From positions 34,064 through 98,063 of the forward strand of contig CAUYUJ010001694.1 of the NCBI GenBank assembly GCA_963575745.1: a stretch of 64,000 bases of DNA, read 5' to 3'. The translations under genes and the position numbers were made by a program. A model generated the notes under the pieces. The model was not told the origin of the DNA. It worked only from the letters and a program-made list of their open reading frames with translations, and did no database searches. Below, piece after piece: positions 51,548-62,127 of this stretch (position 1 is the stretch's first letter; each line of letters opens with the position of its first letter). Source of the DNA: Prorocentrum cordatum (lineage: Eukaryota; Sar; Dinophyceae; Prorocentrales; Prorocentraceae).

Positions 51548-53165
51548 GTTCCTTAGGTCAACGCCCCGACTGTAGACCGCGGCCTCCGCCCGCTGCCGTT
51601 CGCTGGCGGCACGCGGGCGGGCTGGTTCGCGGAGCAGGGGGCCATGCTGCACGCAGTCTCGCAGGTGTGCGTGGGCTTCCGCCGCGTGGAGCTGCAGCGC
51701 CACATGTGCGGGTGGGCCCCCCCCCCCCCGTCGGCTGGGTCACGCAGCGACCGCTCGAAGCTCGAGAAGGGGGTGCCGTCGCAGCGGCTCGTGCCGACGC
51801 CTGCCCCCATCGGGCCACGGCCCCAGTCGCCGTCGTCGAGCACGTGCTGATCCAGCTGCGGGGCTGCGGCATCGCCACGCGCAGCGCCTGCGGCGAGGGC
51901 TCTGCGGCGTCGTCTCGCGTGGAGCCAGCTCGCGAGGTCGCCGTGCGAGCCCAGCGACTTCTCCAAGCTGCGGGCGGGGGCCACCATCGAGCACCTGGCT
52001 TGGCATCGCTCGGACGTGTGCATGCTTCCTTCGGCGAGGACCATCGAGGAGCATCCTTGATCATCTGGCGGAAAAAACCACGCGCGAAACCGACAAAAAG
52101 CACAGGGAATGGACGTCCGAGCGATGGCCAGCTGGGCGCCGACCCCCTGCGGCTCTCGCCCGAGGGGGGCGATGGCCATCCACGAGCTGGCGGCTGCTGG
52201 TGGATCGGAGGACGGGCCATCCTTGGCGCCTCCGCCGTCCGCGCCATGGGCCATTGGAGACGGGGTGGCGCATCACCTCCAGCATCTCCCACGCAGGGCT
52301 GGGCCTACCGTGTTCTGCGAGGTCTGCGTGGCGCGGGCCGGCAATGGCCCGTCCGCTGCGCCCCTCAAGACCCGCATGGGAACGCCGACTGCGGCGGGCC
52401 ACTGCTCAAGGACGTACGTCTCCGACCCGAACGCCAGGCGGCGCAAGCTGCTGCAAGGGCGGCACCCCAAGACGGGGCTGCCGCTCACCTGGAACTGCGA
52501 GCAGACGAGCAGTGGGGCCGAGCCCCCCGAGGCAGCCGCCGACAGGCGGGCGGCCAATGCCTGCCTCGGGGGGGGGGGGGGGGGGGGCGATCCTCACTCG
52601 CGTGCCCCCGACGGCCGGGGCGGTCGACGCCGCGCGGGTGGAGTGCAGTGGGGGGCCCACTCCCGTTGGAGGGGTCGAACGCCACTTGGCAGCCGCCGAC
52701 GGGCGGGTGGCCGATCCCTGCCTCGGGGGCGACCAGCACTCGCACGCCGTCGACGGAGGGGTGGCCGATGCCACGCAGGTGGGCTGCAGTGGAGACCCCT
52801 CCGCTGCATCGAGCTCGCCAGGTCCTCGCGCGGCAGCTGCTGCCGCGGGGACAGCCACGGTGGCTGTGACAGGAGTGGCCCCTGACGAGGGGGTGGTCGA
52901 TGCCCACTCCACAGGCGAGCAAGGGCCTCTTGCCGCCGACGGGCGGGTGGTCGATGCCACGAGGTCTGGGCCCGCTGGGGGCGCCGCCGACGGGTGCGTG
53001 GTCGTGTCCTCCTCCTCGGGGCCGCCCTCCCGCGCTGCCCACGGGCAGGTGGCCGACGCCACGGGAGGGGCCGCGGCGGCGGGTGCTCGCTGGCGCCTTC
53101 CGCGCGCGGAGCTGCTGCAGCCGATGGGCGAGCGGCGCAACCAGCTGGACCAGCTGGGCGGCTGA
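51548..53165 (+). CDS. Exon fragments of an unknown gene with DGRV repeats
   Basis: Three coding-like segments lie in order. About 51570-51708 reads FAGGTRAGWFAEQGAM then LHAVSQVCVGFRRVELQ. About 51855-52040 reads RRRLAWSQLARSPCEPSDF then KLRAGATIEHLAWHRSDVC. About 52300-52567 reads VFCEVCVARAGNGPSAAPLK and KLLQGRHPKTGLPLTWNCEQ, followed by a 20-base G run. After the G run a shifted frame continues to 53165 with repeats such as LAADGRVADPC and VDGGVADATQVG. The poly-C and poly-G tracts, plus an extra C near 52618 relative to the neighbouring repeat, may be introns or sequencing slippage. No domain. Whether the repeat part is translated is doubtful, since the minus strand is open too. Confidence 0.35.
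52568..52587. repeat. Homopolymer run of 20 G
   Basis: GCCTGCCTC is followed by 20 Gs and then CGATCC. The related repeat at about 52715 has the same context with only five Gs (CTGCCTCGGGGGCGACC), so the run is expanded or miscalled here. Confidence 0.9.
52605..53080. repeat. Degenerate GCCGACGGGCGGGTGG(C/T)CGATGCC repeat
   Basis: Seven copies with substitutions at about 52607, 52697, 52748, 52884, 52935, 52984 and 53038, separated by 30 to 130 bases of less conserved sequence. They read DGRVxDAT on the plus strand. Confidence 0.65.
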
Positions 53166-53369
53166 GCGACCGGCGTGCTGGCGGCCGACGCCGAGCGCGA
53201 CATCCAATGTGTGTGGCATCGTCGTGATGCCCTTCGCTGGCTCCATCGCGGAGCCCTTCATCACTGACCTCATATTGAGGTCCGCGGCCCCTGGCCACTC
53301 CGGAGGTGCTGTTCGGCCCCGCGGACGGCGCTCTTCCGCACTGCTCCACCGCTCCACCGCTCCACCGGT

Positions 53370-53785
53370 CCTCCTCCTCCTCCTCCTCCTCCTCCTCCTC
53401 CTCCTCCTCCGCCTCCCCCTCTTCGTCCTCGTCCTCGTCCTCCTCCTCCTCCTCCTCCTCCTCTTCCTCCTCCTCCTCCTCCTCCTCCTCCTCCTCCTCC
53501 TCCTCCTCCTCCTCCTCCTCCCCTCCTCCTCCTCCTCCTCCTCCTCTCCTCCTCCTCCTCCTCCTCCTCCTCCTCCTCCTCCTCTCCTCCTCCTCCTCCT
53601 CTCTCCTCCTCCTCCTCTCCTCCTCCTCCTCCCCTCCTCCTCCTCCCGCTTTCCTCCTCATCCTCTTCCTCTTCCTCTTCCTCCGCCTCCTCCCTCCTCC
53701 TCCTCCTACTCCTCCTCTACCTCCTCCTCCTCCTCCTCCTCCTCCTCCTCCTCCTCCTCCTCCTCCTCCTCCTCCTCCTCCTCTT
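53370..53785. repeat. (CTC)n microsatellite
   Basis: More than 400 bases of CTC triplets with scattered T or G interruptions and one less regular part at 53640-53700. It is pyrimidine-only on the plus strand for long stretches. Confidence 0.95.
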
Positions 53786-53879
53786 CCGTTTTTTTCTCTA
53801 TACCTAATTAATTCCTCCCTGTCGCACCCCGAGCCCGGTCGAAAGGGCGGGCTTGGCGTTTCGCCTGAGACTTCTTCGC

Positions 53880-54250
53880 CATTTATGGTCTTGAAGCTTG
53901 GCACTTGCAACAGATTCACGGATTTGGGGAGGATGGTATTCAAAATGTGGTGTTCGTTTGCGCGCCTCGTTTGCAGCAGCTTCGCGGACTGAGGGCGACT
54001 GGTTTCCAAAGTGTGGCCCGCGCCCTGGCGCCGCGCACATTCGTCGCAAAAGCCTGCAAGAGTTTCATGGATTGGGGGGAGTGCCGTTTTCAACATATGG
54101 TTCTCGCCGTAGCGCCGCAAGCATTCATCTTAAACTTGTGCATCAGCTTCACGGAGGGAGGGCGGTTCCCTTTTTCAATATGTGGTTCTCGCCCTAGCGT
54201 TGCGCACAGTCTTCTCAAGCGTTTCCATGAGTTTCAAGGGTTCTCAAGGT
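53880..54250. repeat. Degenerate tandem repeat of about 75-90 bp
   Basis: Five diverged units share TTCA(C/T)GGA then a G-rich stretch, then GGT(A/T)TTC.AAATGTGGTTCTCG and (C/T)AGCGCCGC.CACATTC, at about 53905, 53980, 54055, 54145 and 54215. The frames give a loose FNMWFSP-type repeat. A single related piece lies on the other strand at 58440-58500. Confidence 0.6.
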
Positions 54251-54281
54251 AAACATCCGCAATGGTGTTTTGGTACGATGT

Positions 54282-54400
54282 CGGATTGTCAGGGCGCAGC
54301 AGTTACGTTAGTTCGTGGTGCTGATGTCCCGGCACGATGCAGGATTGTCAAGACGCAACAATAACGGTGATTCGCGGCGCTGAAGTCCCAGGAATTGGTG
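54282..54400. repeat. Two-copy 59-60 bp tandem repeat
   Basis: GGATTGTCAGGGCGCAGCAG...GTGCTGATGTCCC at 54283 is followed by GGATTGTCAAGACGCAACAA...GCGCTGAAGTCCC at 54342, with about 75 percent identity by eye. Confidence 0.65.
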
Positions 54401-54545
54401 TTCTGGCGCAGTTCAGGATTTTCATACGGTTGTCTTCCAACGGGGCAGTTCCTTCAACGGCCAGGAATCCCCGCAGGGGCCTGTGCAGAGGAAGCTTGGA
54501 GGGAGGGCGTGTTGCAATATCGTTGATGAGTCTGGGGTGTGCACA

Positions 54546-54838
54546 GCTCCTCCTCCTCCTCCTCCTCCTCCTCCTCCTCCTCCTCCTCCTCCTCCTCCTC
54601 CCTTTCCTCCTCCTCCCTTTCCTCCTCCTCCTCCTCCTCCTCCTCCTCCTCCTCCTCCTCCTCCTCCTCTCCCCAGCTCCTCCTCCCTCCTCCTCCTCCT
54701 CCCTCCTCCTCCTCCTCCTCCTCCTCCTCCTCCTCCTCCTCCTCCTTCTTCTCTTCTCCTCCCCTCCTCCTCCTCCTCCTCCTCCTCCTCCTCCTCCTCC
54801 TCCTCCTCCTCCTCCTCCTCCCCCTCCTCCTCCTCCTC
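54546..54838. repeat. (CTC)n microsatellite
   Basis: Almost pure CTC with a few TCCC, CCCAGC and TTCT interruptions. The flanking sequence on the right resembles the locus at 51.9 kb. Confidence 0.95.
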
Positions 54839-54989
54839 GCTCCTCGCTGCCCTCGCCCCGACGGCCCGACGCCTCCCTGGCAGCCGTGCCGGGCCGGGCG
54901 CCTCCCGCCGCAGGCGCAGTACCGCGCCTTCCTGCTGCAGGAGGGCTCGAGCCCGCCTCCGCCGCCGAGGCGGCGCGCGCGGCCGGGCC

Positions 54990-55310
54990 GGCCGCCCCTC
55001 CACTTGGCACCGCTCGGACGTGTGCACTCTTTCTCAAATGGCGGCGGCGGCGGCGATGGTCCAAGCACCAGTGCCAGACTCGAAGCCAGCACCGACGCCC
55101 GCACCGAGGTCAGCACCGCCCAAGCCAGCAACGACACCCGCGTGGTCTCCAGCACCCACGTCAGCATCGACACCAGCGCCCACGTCAGAGCGCCCACGTC
55201 TCGGCGGGGATTCTCAGGGAGCCTCCTGGATCATCCTGGGGAACAGAAAACACACACGAAACCGGAAAAAAAGCACAGGGAACGGAGGTCCGACGCGAGG
55301 CGATGGCCAG
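54990..55310. repeat. Diverged duplicate of the 51.99-52.13 kb module
   Basis: Both loci contain TTGGCA(T/C)CGCTCGGACGTGTGCA, and then, further on, GATCATC(C)TGG(C/G)G followed by CGAAACCG(A/G) and AAAAAGCACAGGGAA(T/C)GGA. In this copy the two parts are separated by an extra AGCACC/CAGCGCC-type repeat of about 170 bases. The first part encodes WHRSDVC in both. It is probably a dispersed element or gene fragment family. Confidence 0.6.
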
Positions 55311-55724
55311 TCCAGGGCTCGCTTCGATGCCCCCGCTTCGGTTCGATTCGATCTCGATGGGTTCCGGTTCCGCTTCGATTCGGTTCCGATCTGGGCTCCG
55401 AGTGCTCAATGGAGGCCTGCTAGCCTGCCGATTTCTGCCGAGTCGGCTTCGCCCGGCTCGGCTGCCGATGTCCTCCGATCCGATTCGATTCGATCGCAGG
55501 TGCGACTTATCGATCCGATTTTGGACTCTCCTGCTCTTCTGTGCGCAAGACATGTGTCCATATCCATGGCACCTTGGAGTTTCGCCAGAAACCCGAGGCG
55601 CACGGGATGTGTGCAGTAGAATTTGGCACCTGGAGGCTCGATGGTTTATCCGTGTCTGGTGCGCCTCGGCACTGCGGCGCCCATTTCCAAGACAGTCCAA
55701 GACGCATTGGATATGGATATAAAT

Positions 55725-55875
55725 CAGGAGGAACAAAAACACACAGACACAATTCATCGTCGACTCCCCAGAAGATATGGGAAAATATGGGAAGTGGGGG
55801 GGAAGACAGAAACCCAGAAAATATGGGAAAATATGGGGAATCATTCTATTTGTGTGTATTTATTTGTGTGTCCTG
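55725..55875. mobile_element. Short dispersed element, copy A (about 150 bp)
   Basis: Begins CAGGAGGAACAAAAACACAC and ends TTTGTGTGTCCTG, so its ends form an imperfect inverted repeat (CAGGA/TCCTG and ACACACA/TGTGTGT). The interior has GGGAAAATATGGGAAG and GAAGACAGAAACCCAG. The same element lies at 56577-56732. Size, terminal repeats and repetition suggest an introner-like or miniature DNA element. Confidence 0.7.
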
Positions 55876-56576
55876 GGGCCCCTTCAATAAATATTGCCCG
55901 CAGCTTCCTCCGAGGCGGGGATCTCTCCATGACCACCGCCTGGTGGATCGATCTTCGGGGACCTCGGCAGGCGGCGGATATACCGCGGCTGTAAAGAGTT
56001 AGCGCGAAAACCATTCGTAACGTTGAACTCCGCCATGCAAAGAGATAGAACACAACCTCGGCGTAACCCGCCACGGGTGAAGGAAAGGTTCTTCCGTGGT
56101 TCGCGCTTATTGTATACATTTTCATTGGCTGCCAGACATCTTGCCGAAGCATTTTTCCTGAGGCCTTTGAATGGCGAAATCCAACGTTACGAATCGATTT
56201 CGCGTTAATTCTTTGCATCCACGGCAGATTATTCCCCCTGGGCCAACATTCATCCATATCCACCGCCCGCTGCGGTCCCAGGATGTCGTCTCCATAGGCG
56301 GGGGACGTGTAGAAAACTCCCGCCGCGCACTTTCTCCATTTCCGCTCGTCTTTTTGGAAGCTTTTTCCCGGTTCCTGGGGGCCCTCACTGGGCCCCAGGA
56401 CGGTCCAAAAACAGTCCAGGATGAATAACCAGTCCTGGGGAAGGGGTCCCGAACTCTGGGGGGTCGACGTGCGCCAATCACGACGTCGGATTTTTGTTGG
56501 TCCCCGTTGATCTCAGCTGCGCGTTTTCAAGACCTCCTGCCATGTGGTTGTTTCAACCGGCGGCTTCGCTAATTAT

Positions 56577-56732
56577 CAGGAGGAAGAAAAACACACAGGC
56601 ACAATGAATCGTCGCTTCCCCAGGAAATATGGGAAAATAGTTATGGGAAGCGGGGGGGAAGACAAAAACCAAGAAAGCATGGGAAAATATGTTTTTTTTT
56701 TTGTTGTGTGTATTTCTTTTGTGTGTCCCAGG
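56577..56732. mobile_element. Short dispersed element, copy B (about 155 bp)
   Basis: Begins CAGGAGGAAGAAAAACACAC, contains GGGAAAATAG...GGGAAGCGGGGGGGAAGAC and CATGGGAAAATATG, and ends TTTTGTGTGTCCCAGG. About 80 percent identical to copy A by eye, with a longer T run. A mirrored, more diverged relative (TCTCCATTTCCGCTCGTC then TTTTTCCCGGTTCC) lies at 56320-56400 on the other strand. Confidence 0.7.
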
Positions 56733-56851
56733 ACCCTTCAGATTACTCGGCTGTCTCGGCCCTCGGGGGCCGGTGTCGGGCCCCTGGGGCCGTCACGCAC
56801 GGACCCGGGACGCCAAAGCAACCCCTTGGAAGGGGCCGGGATTTCCAGCTT

Positions 56852-57105
56852 CCCTCCTCCTCCTCCTCCTCCTCCTCCTCCTCCTCCTCCTCCCCTTCCT
56901 CCTCCTCTCCTCCTCCTCCTCCTCCTCCTCCTCTCCTCCTCCTCCTCCTCCTCCTCCTCCTCCTCCTCCTCCTCTCCTCCCCCCCTTCCTCCTCCTGCTA
57001 CTACTCCTCCTCCTCCCCTCCTCCTCCTCCTCCTCCTCTCCTCCTCCTCCTCCTCCTCCTCCTCCTCCTCCTCCTCCTCCTCCTCCTCCTCCTCCTCCTC
57101 CTCCC
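56852..57105. repeat. (CTC)n microsatellite
   Basis: About 250 bases of CTC with short CCCC and TGCTACTACT interruptions. Confidence 0.95.
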
Positions 57106-57511
57106 CTTGGAAAGGGCTGGGACCTCCCTGGCGCCGCGAACTGACAATGAGCAGAGCGTCGGATGTCTGGGCAGAGTGCACCTGCCTCGTGTTCCCGGTG
57201 CCGCTCCGCCGCTTCGCGCCATGTTGCCCGCGCTGAGTCCCGCCTCGCACCTGGCGTCGCTCGTGGCTCTGATTTTCCCGTCGCGAGTGGCACAGCCTGC
57301 CCCTGCTTGCCCGGCGTCCGACCCGCATCGCCCGCCTGCGTGCCAAAGATGTCTGGGCAGAGTGGCCCTTCGCCGGAGTGGCCGGTGGTGCGGGCCCGTA
57401 GGGGCCCCTTGAAGCGGCGAAGTCGATGCGACGGCAGCGGTGCCTGCGCGCCTGGGTCTGGGCCCCCGAGGCGCTGCGCCGTTTGAGCGGCCGCAATTAT
57501 TTCACACATTC

Positions 57512-57783
57512 CCCCTCCTCCTCCTCCTCCTCCTCTCCCTCCTCCTCCTCCTCCTCCTCCTCTTCCTCCTCCTCCTCCTCCTCTTCCTCTCCTCCTCCTC
57601 CTCCTCCTCCTTCTCCTCCTCCTCCCCCTCCGCCTCCTCCTCCTCCTCCTCCTCCTCCTCCTCCTCCTCCTCTCCTCCTCCTCTTCCTCCTACCCCCCCT
57701 CCTCCCCCCCCCCTCCTCCTCCTCCTCCTCCTGCTCCTCCTCCTCCTCCTCCTCCTCCTCCTCCTCCTCCTCCTCCTCCTCCT
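57512..57783. repeat. (CTC)n microsatellite
   Basis: About 270 bases of CTC with TTC, CCCCTC and TACCCCCC interruptions. It ends directly before the minisatellite at 57845. Confidence 0.95.
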
Positions 57784-57844
57784 CGCACGCAGGCTCGCAT
57801 GTGTTTGCAGCCAGATATTGCCGATGCGCCGTCATGGCGCGGCT

Positions 57845-58430
57845 GTTCGTGCGCGTGGGAGGCACGGAGGAGTGGGAGGAGTCCACGCAGACCCAGAGTC
57901 GAGGCTTCGCGGCTCCCTGGGCGGGGTTGCGAGAAGTGCGCAATCGCCGCCACGGTTCGTGGGCTCGTGGGAGGTAAGGCGGAGCTGAGGGCCACGCAGA
58001 CCCAGCCGAGGCCTCGCGGCTCCCTGGGGGCGGCTGCGAAGTGCGCACTTGCCGCCACTTTTGTGGGCTCCTGGGAGGTCCAGCGGAGTGGAGAGTTGTT
58101 CGCGCAGCTAGCCGAGACCTCGCGGCTCCCTGGGGCCCGTGAAGCCTGAAACTGTCGGCACGTTTGTGGGCTCCTGGGATGCAGTGAGGATTGGGGATCA
58201 CGCAGGCCCGGTCGAGACCTGGCGGTTTACTGGGGAGCTGCGGTGTGCGCAAGCCTCGCAGACTTAGCTGAGACTTTGTTGTTTTTGTGTGGGGGGTGTG
58301 AAGTGCGCAATTGCCGCCACTTTCGTGGGTTCGTGGGGGGTACGGCGGAGTGGAGGGCCATGCAAGCCCAGTCGAGACCTTGCGGCTTCCTGGGCACGGA
58401 GGGGTGCTGGTGCGCACTGCGGGCACTTCA
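57845..58430. repeat. Minisatellite with units of about 110 bp
   Basis: About five diverged units share CACGCAGACCCAG.CGAG, then CCTCGCGGCTCCCTGGG, then GCGAAGTGCGCAATTGCCGCCAC, then TTTGTGGGCTCCTGGGAGG, then CGGCGGAGTGG. Single related units recur at 58970-59050 and 59270-59370. Frames through the units on either strand are open in places but drift, so no protein is called. Confidence 0.75.
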
Positions 58431-58738
58431 GCATGTTCGTTCGTACTGAATGGTTTGGGTGGAGTCGCCACATGTTAAAGAATGGCTGGGCACGTCCCAG
58501 GGCCATCTTCCGTTTTTGTTGTTCGGCCTCCGTCTCGGGGCCTGGGCCAGCAGAGAGCGCCGAGCCCAGCGGGGCCTTGGGGAAGGGGATTGTGAGTCGG
58601 GGTTGAGGCCCCTTTCCGCTCTCTCGACCCCTTCCCGCAGCTTGTTTCATCCCCGACGAGGTTTTGGATGGTCCTGGAGACCAGAAGCGGCCCCTGGGAG
58701 GCCGAAACTTGTGGAGCAAGTCTCCTCTTCTCGTCGTT

Positions 58739-58808
58739 GTCCTCCTCCTCCTCCTCCTCCTCCTCCTCCTCCTCCTCCTCCTCCTCCTCCTCCTCCTCCT
58801 CCTCCTCT
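58739..58808. repeat. (CTC)n microsatellite
   Basis: A 70-base pure CTC tract. Confidence 0.95.
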
Positions 58809-59019
58809 TGCTCCTCTTTCTCCTCGTCGTGCGATGCCGACTGTTGGCGCTGAGCCGCCAGAGGCGGTTGCATTCCAGACGCGGCTGCTCCCTCGCATCC
58901 AGCACGCGACGCACCGATACTGTGACATTCCAGGGTGGGGCTGGACAGAGGATGGTCATCCTGGTGGGTGCGCACACCCGGCCGAGACCTCGCGGCTTTC
59001 CCCGGGGGGTCTGTGGCGT

Positions 59020-59270
59020 GTGAAACCGTCGCCCCGTTCGTGGGCTCCTGGGATGCCACTGAGGTGTGGTGGGTCTGTGACGTGTGAAACCGTCGCCCCG
59101 TTCGTGGGCTCCTGGGGTGCGCTGAGGCCGTGGGGGGTCTGTGAAGTGTGAAACTGTCGCCACGTTCGTGGGCTCCTGGGGTGCGCTGAGGTGTGGGGGG
59201 TCTGTGAAGTGTGAAACTGTCGCTACGTTCGTGGGCTCCTGGGGTGCACTGAGGTGTGGGGGGAGTGGGG
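59020..59270. repeat. Four-unit tandem repeat of about 63 bp
   Basis: GTGTGAAAC(C/T)GTCGCC then CGTTCGTGGGCTCCTGGG then TGCGCTGAGGTGTGG then GGGTCTGTGAA is repeated four times with more than 85 percent identity. It is a secondary amplification of part of the 110-bp unit of the same region. Confidence 0.85.
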
Positions 59271-59380
59271 AGCACGCGGACCCGGCCGAGACCTCCTTGC
59301 TCCCTTGGGGAGCTGCGGAGTGCACAACCGCCGCCACTTTCGTGGGCAACCCGAAGGTCCAGCGGCCCATCCGCGAGCAA

Positions 59381-60960
59381 CGGCCTTCTGGACATTCGCT
59401 CGCGTCGGCGCGCGACTCGAGGGCATTACGTGAGTGGACTCCGTGACATCGCTCTGCTGCGTTGTGTCGCAGTGCGGGGCGCCGCAGGAACACGGGACGC
59501 GCCGAGTCCGTGGCATGTCGGGGCCAAGGCACGAGCAGATGCTGGTCATTTAGGGATCGGATGCACACATGGCTCGGACCTAGGTCTTTACCGATCGCTG
59601 TCACCTCGGAGCTAATGTTTTTGTTGGAAGCACTGGGCACGTTCCAAGACTGCTCCTGTTGCCCACGGTGCACCGCCGAGTGTTTTACAGTGCAGCTGCA
59701 GCGCTGAGTCAACGGAGACCATGTCCGTGGCAGCGCTCGGGCGCGTGCACAGAAAAAACGAGCAGAGGCTTGTCATCCTGGGTGTATGAATATGTGTGTA
59801 GTCTGTGCCTGCCCGCGGGCGACGGCAGCCAGGACTCAAGCGAGCCGGGCGTCGCCCGCCCCTCGAGCCGTCCACACTCTGGGTGTGCGTCTGAGGTGGA
59901 CTGCTGGCTTGGCTGTGCCTGGTACAGACAGCCCGCACGGCGAGGACGGGCAACCTTCCCGAGGGCACGCATGGCTCATGTTTAAGTATTCGGAAGTTCT
60001 TTGTTTTGTTTGGGGGGGCAAGATCCTTTCATCTCTAGTTGTTCTATCTTGGGCCCCTTCCTGGCCACCAGGGGGCCCGGAACAATTAGAAACGAGCGCA
60101 ATTAGGAACGAGCACGATTAGAAATGAACGACGGGTACCCTCGTATCCTTGCCTCCTCGGTCCATCCTTGGCCACTTTCGTGGGCCGCGTCCCGCTCGAA
60201 AAGCGTCGCGATGGGCGTCCAAGGCCCTTGCATCCTTACCGCGCATCCTTGTGATACGGGCCGACTGCACGCTCTGCTGCGCAGTCGCGCAGCGGCCGTC
60301 CTTCGTGGCCTTGCCCTTGCACTCCCGATACAGTCGGCGCGCACTTGCAGGTCGACCCTGCAAAACCAAGGGTGCTCTTATGTCCTGACCAGCCCTTGCC
60401 ATGTCCTCTGCGTGTTGGGACTGAGGGTGCTCCTGTGACCCGCCATGCTGCCGTCGGAAGAGTCTCGTGTCCTGTCGCGTGTCCTCTCGTGTGCGCGCCG
60501 ACTGCACCGTGGCACTGCTCGCGTGTCTGCGGCGCGCTGTCTGCACTGTGCCGTTCTCTCGCTGGCTCGGCCGTCGCCCTCCCGCCCGCCCCGGCGGTGG
60601 CGGCCGCGCGCTCTGGGCCGCCCGGGGTGCCGCAGTGCCGGGTGCTCCCCCCCCCCCCCCTTGCTTCGGGAGCCACGCCTCCCGTTCTTGTCTTTCTGGC
60701 CCTGGGGAGAGGAGAGGCAGCTGCAGTCGGACCGAGCGCAGGTGCAAGGTCGAGGTCGGCTCGCGGAGGGTGCCCTGGTGCTCTTCGTGCTCGCTGGATG
60801 CTCTCGTGCATCCTGGGGAGGGTGCCCTTGGATGTCCTGTTTTGTCTTGGCCGACGGAGGGCCTCGTGTTCTCAGAGGATGCTCTTCTGGCCCGCTACTA
60901 GGTGTGGCTGCAATGCCGCGCCCGACCGACCAGTCTTATGATGCAGTTCTTGGGAGGTTT
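59381..60960. other. Stretch without a supported gene
   Basis: GC-rich, with degenerate TGCTCTTGTGTCC and GCATCCTTG words around 60130-60880. Open frames on both strands, including a 209-codon minus frame at 60118-60747, look like translations of these words. I call no gene. Confidence 0.45.
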
Positions 60961-61508
60961 CATTCCTCCTCCTCCTCCTGCTCCTCCTGCTCCTCCTCCT
61001 CCTCCTGCTCCTCCTGCTCCTCCTGCTCCTCCTTGTCCTCCTCCTTTTCCTCCGCCTCCTCCCCCTCCTCCTCCCTCCCTCCCGCCCTCCCTCCTCCCTC
61101 CTCCCTCCACTCCCTCCCTTACCTCCTCCTCCTCCTCCTCCTCCTCCTCCTCCTCCTCCTCCTCCTCCTCCTCTCCTCCTCCTCCTCCTCCTCCCCCCAT
61201 CTCCTCTCCCCCTCCTATTCCTTCTCCTCCTTCTCCTCCTCCTCCTCCTACTCCACCTCCTCTTCCTCCTCATCCTCCTCCTCCTCCTTCCCCTACTCCT
61301 CCCTCCTCCTCCTCCTCCTCCTCCTTCTCCTCCTCCTCCTCCTCATCCTCCTCATCCTCCTTCTCCGCCTCCCCTCCCCCTCCTCCTCCTCATCCTCCTC
61401 TCCTCCTCCTCCTCCTTCTCCACCTCCTCCTCCTCCTCCTCCTCCTCCTCCTCCTTCCCCGTTCCTCCTCCGACCGACCGATCGTATGATGCAGCTCTTG
61501 GGAGGCTG
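60925..61508. repeat. Direct repeat flanking the CTC tract (about 36 bp)
   Basis: Left copy: CCGACCAGTCTTATGATGCA then GTTCTTGGGAGG. Right copy: CCGACCGATCGTATGATGCA then GCTCTTGGGAGG. Four mismatches over about 32 bases. Confidence 0.75.
60965..61455. repeat. (CTC)n microsatellite, compound
   Basis: About 490 bases of CTC with TGCTCC, CATCC and CTTCTCC variants, flanked on both sides by the same short sequence. GACCGACCAGTC and GATGCAGTTCTTGGGAGG lie on the left (60925-60960), and GACCGACCGATC and GATGCAGCTCTTGGGAGG on the right (61473-61508). The flank repeat suggests the tract lies within a duplicated segment. Confidence 0.9.
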
Positions 61509-61719
61509 CGTTCCACATCGGCGCAAGTAGATCCGTTGTCGAACACCGGCCTCATCCTGCAGATCCCACGCCATTCGGCGTAATCCCGGGCCGAACCCGG
61601 GCCCATCCGGCTCAATGGCTCTTTTATTGCGAGGGCCTTGCGGTCGGTGCCGCCGACCCTGAAGGGGAACGACGACAACGGCGGCGGCGGCGGCGACGAC
61701 GCCGCTGACGTGGGTCAGA

Positions 61720-61865
61720 GTCCTCAGGGATGCTTCTTGGTGCTTCTTTTCGAAGCGCTCTCGGGGGCCTCTGGGGGACAGTTTATGGGCCTCTTGGGCG
61801 CCTCCTGAGGGCCTCTTGGGAGCCTCTTGGGGGCCTCTCGGGGCTTCCTCGGGGCTCCTGTATTT
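61720..61865. repeat. GGGCCTCTTGGG degenerate repeat
   Basis: Six to eight units of GCCTCTTGGGGGCCTC type. Same family as 2985-3345. Confidence 0.65.
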
Positions 61866-62127
61866 GGGGTGAATCGCCCGAATTCACTCTTACGAAGACC
61901 TCCTAGGAGTTGTTTCCTAACCTCTTCTTTCGGCGGCGCTCCCCGGGGGAAAGGCGGAGGGGGCGGGCCTTCTCAGACGGCTCAGAAAAGAAGGCCCACG
62001 AGTCCTCCGAGAAGCTCTCGAAAGCCTCTCCGAAGCCCCGCCGCCTTGGAGAATGAAGGCTCCCTCTCACTTCCCCCCTCGGCGCGCCACCAAGCTCCTC
62101 TTGCTGTTCGTCCTCCTCCCCCTCTAA

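Noticed and set aside
52594-54120. A 508-codon minus frame with long poly-Glu and poly-Arg
   Set aside because: The centre is the CTC microsatellite read backwards, and the rest overlaps better plus-strand segments and repeats.
54337-55722. A 461-codon plus frame with poly-Leu and poly-Pro
   Set aside because: It is built on the CTC tract at 54546-54838. The remaining part belongs to a dispersed repeat module.
58264-59712. A 482-codon minus frame with PHESGG and HERGD-like repeats
   Set aside because: It follows the 110-bp and 63-bp minisatellites and a CTC tract, with no domain and no codon preference.
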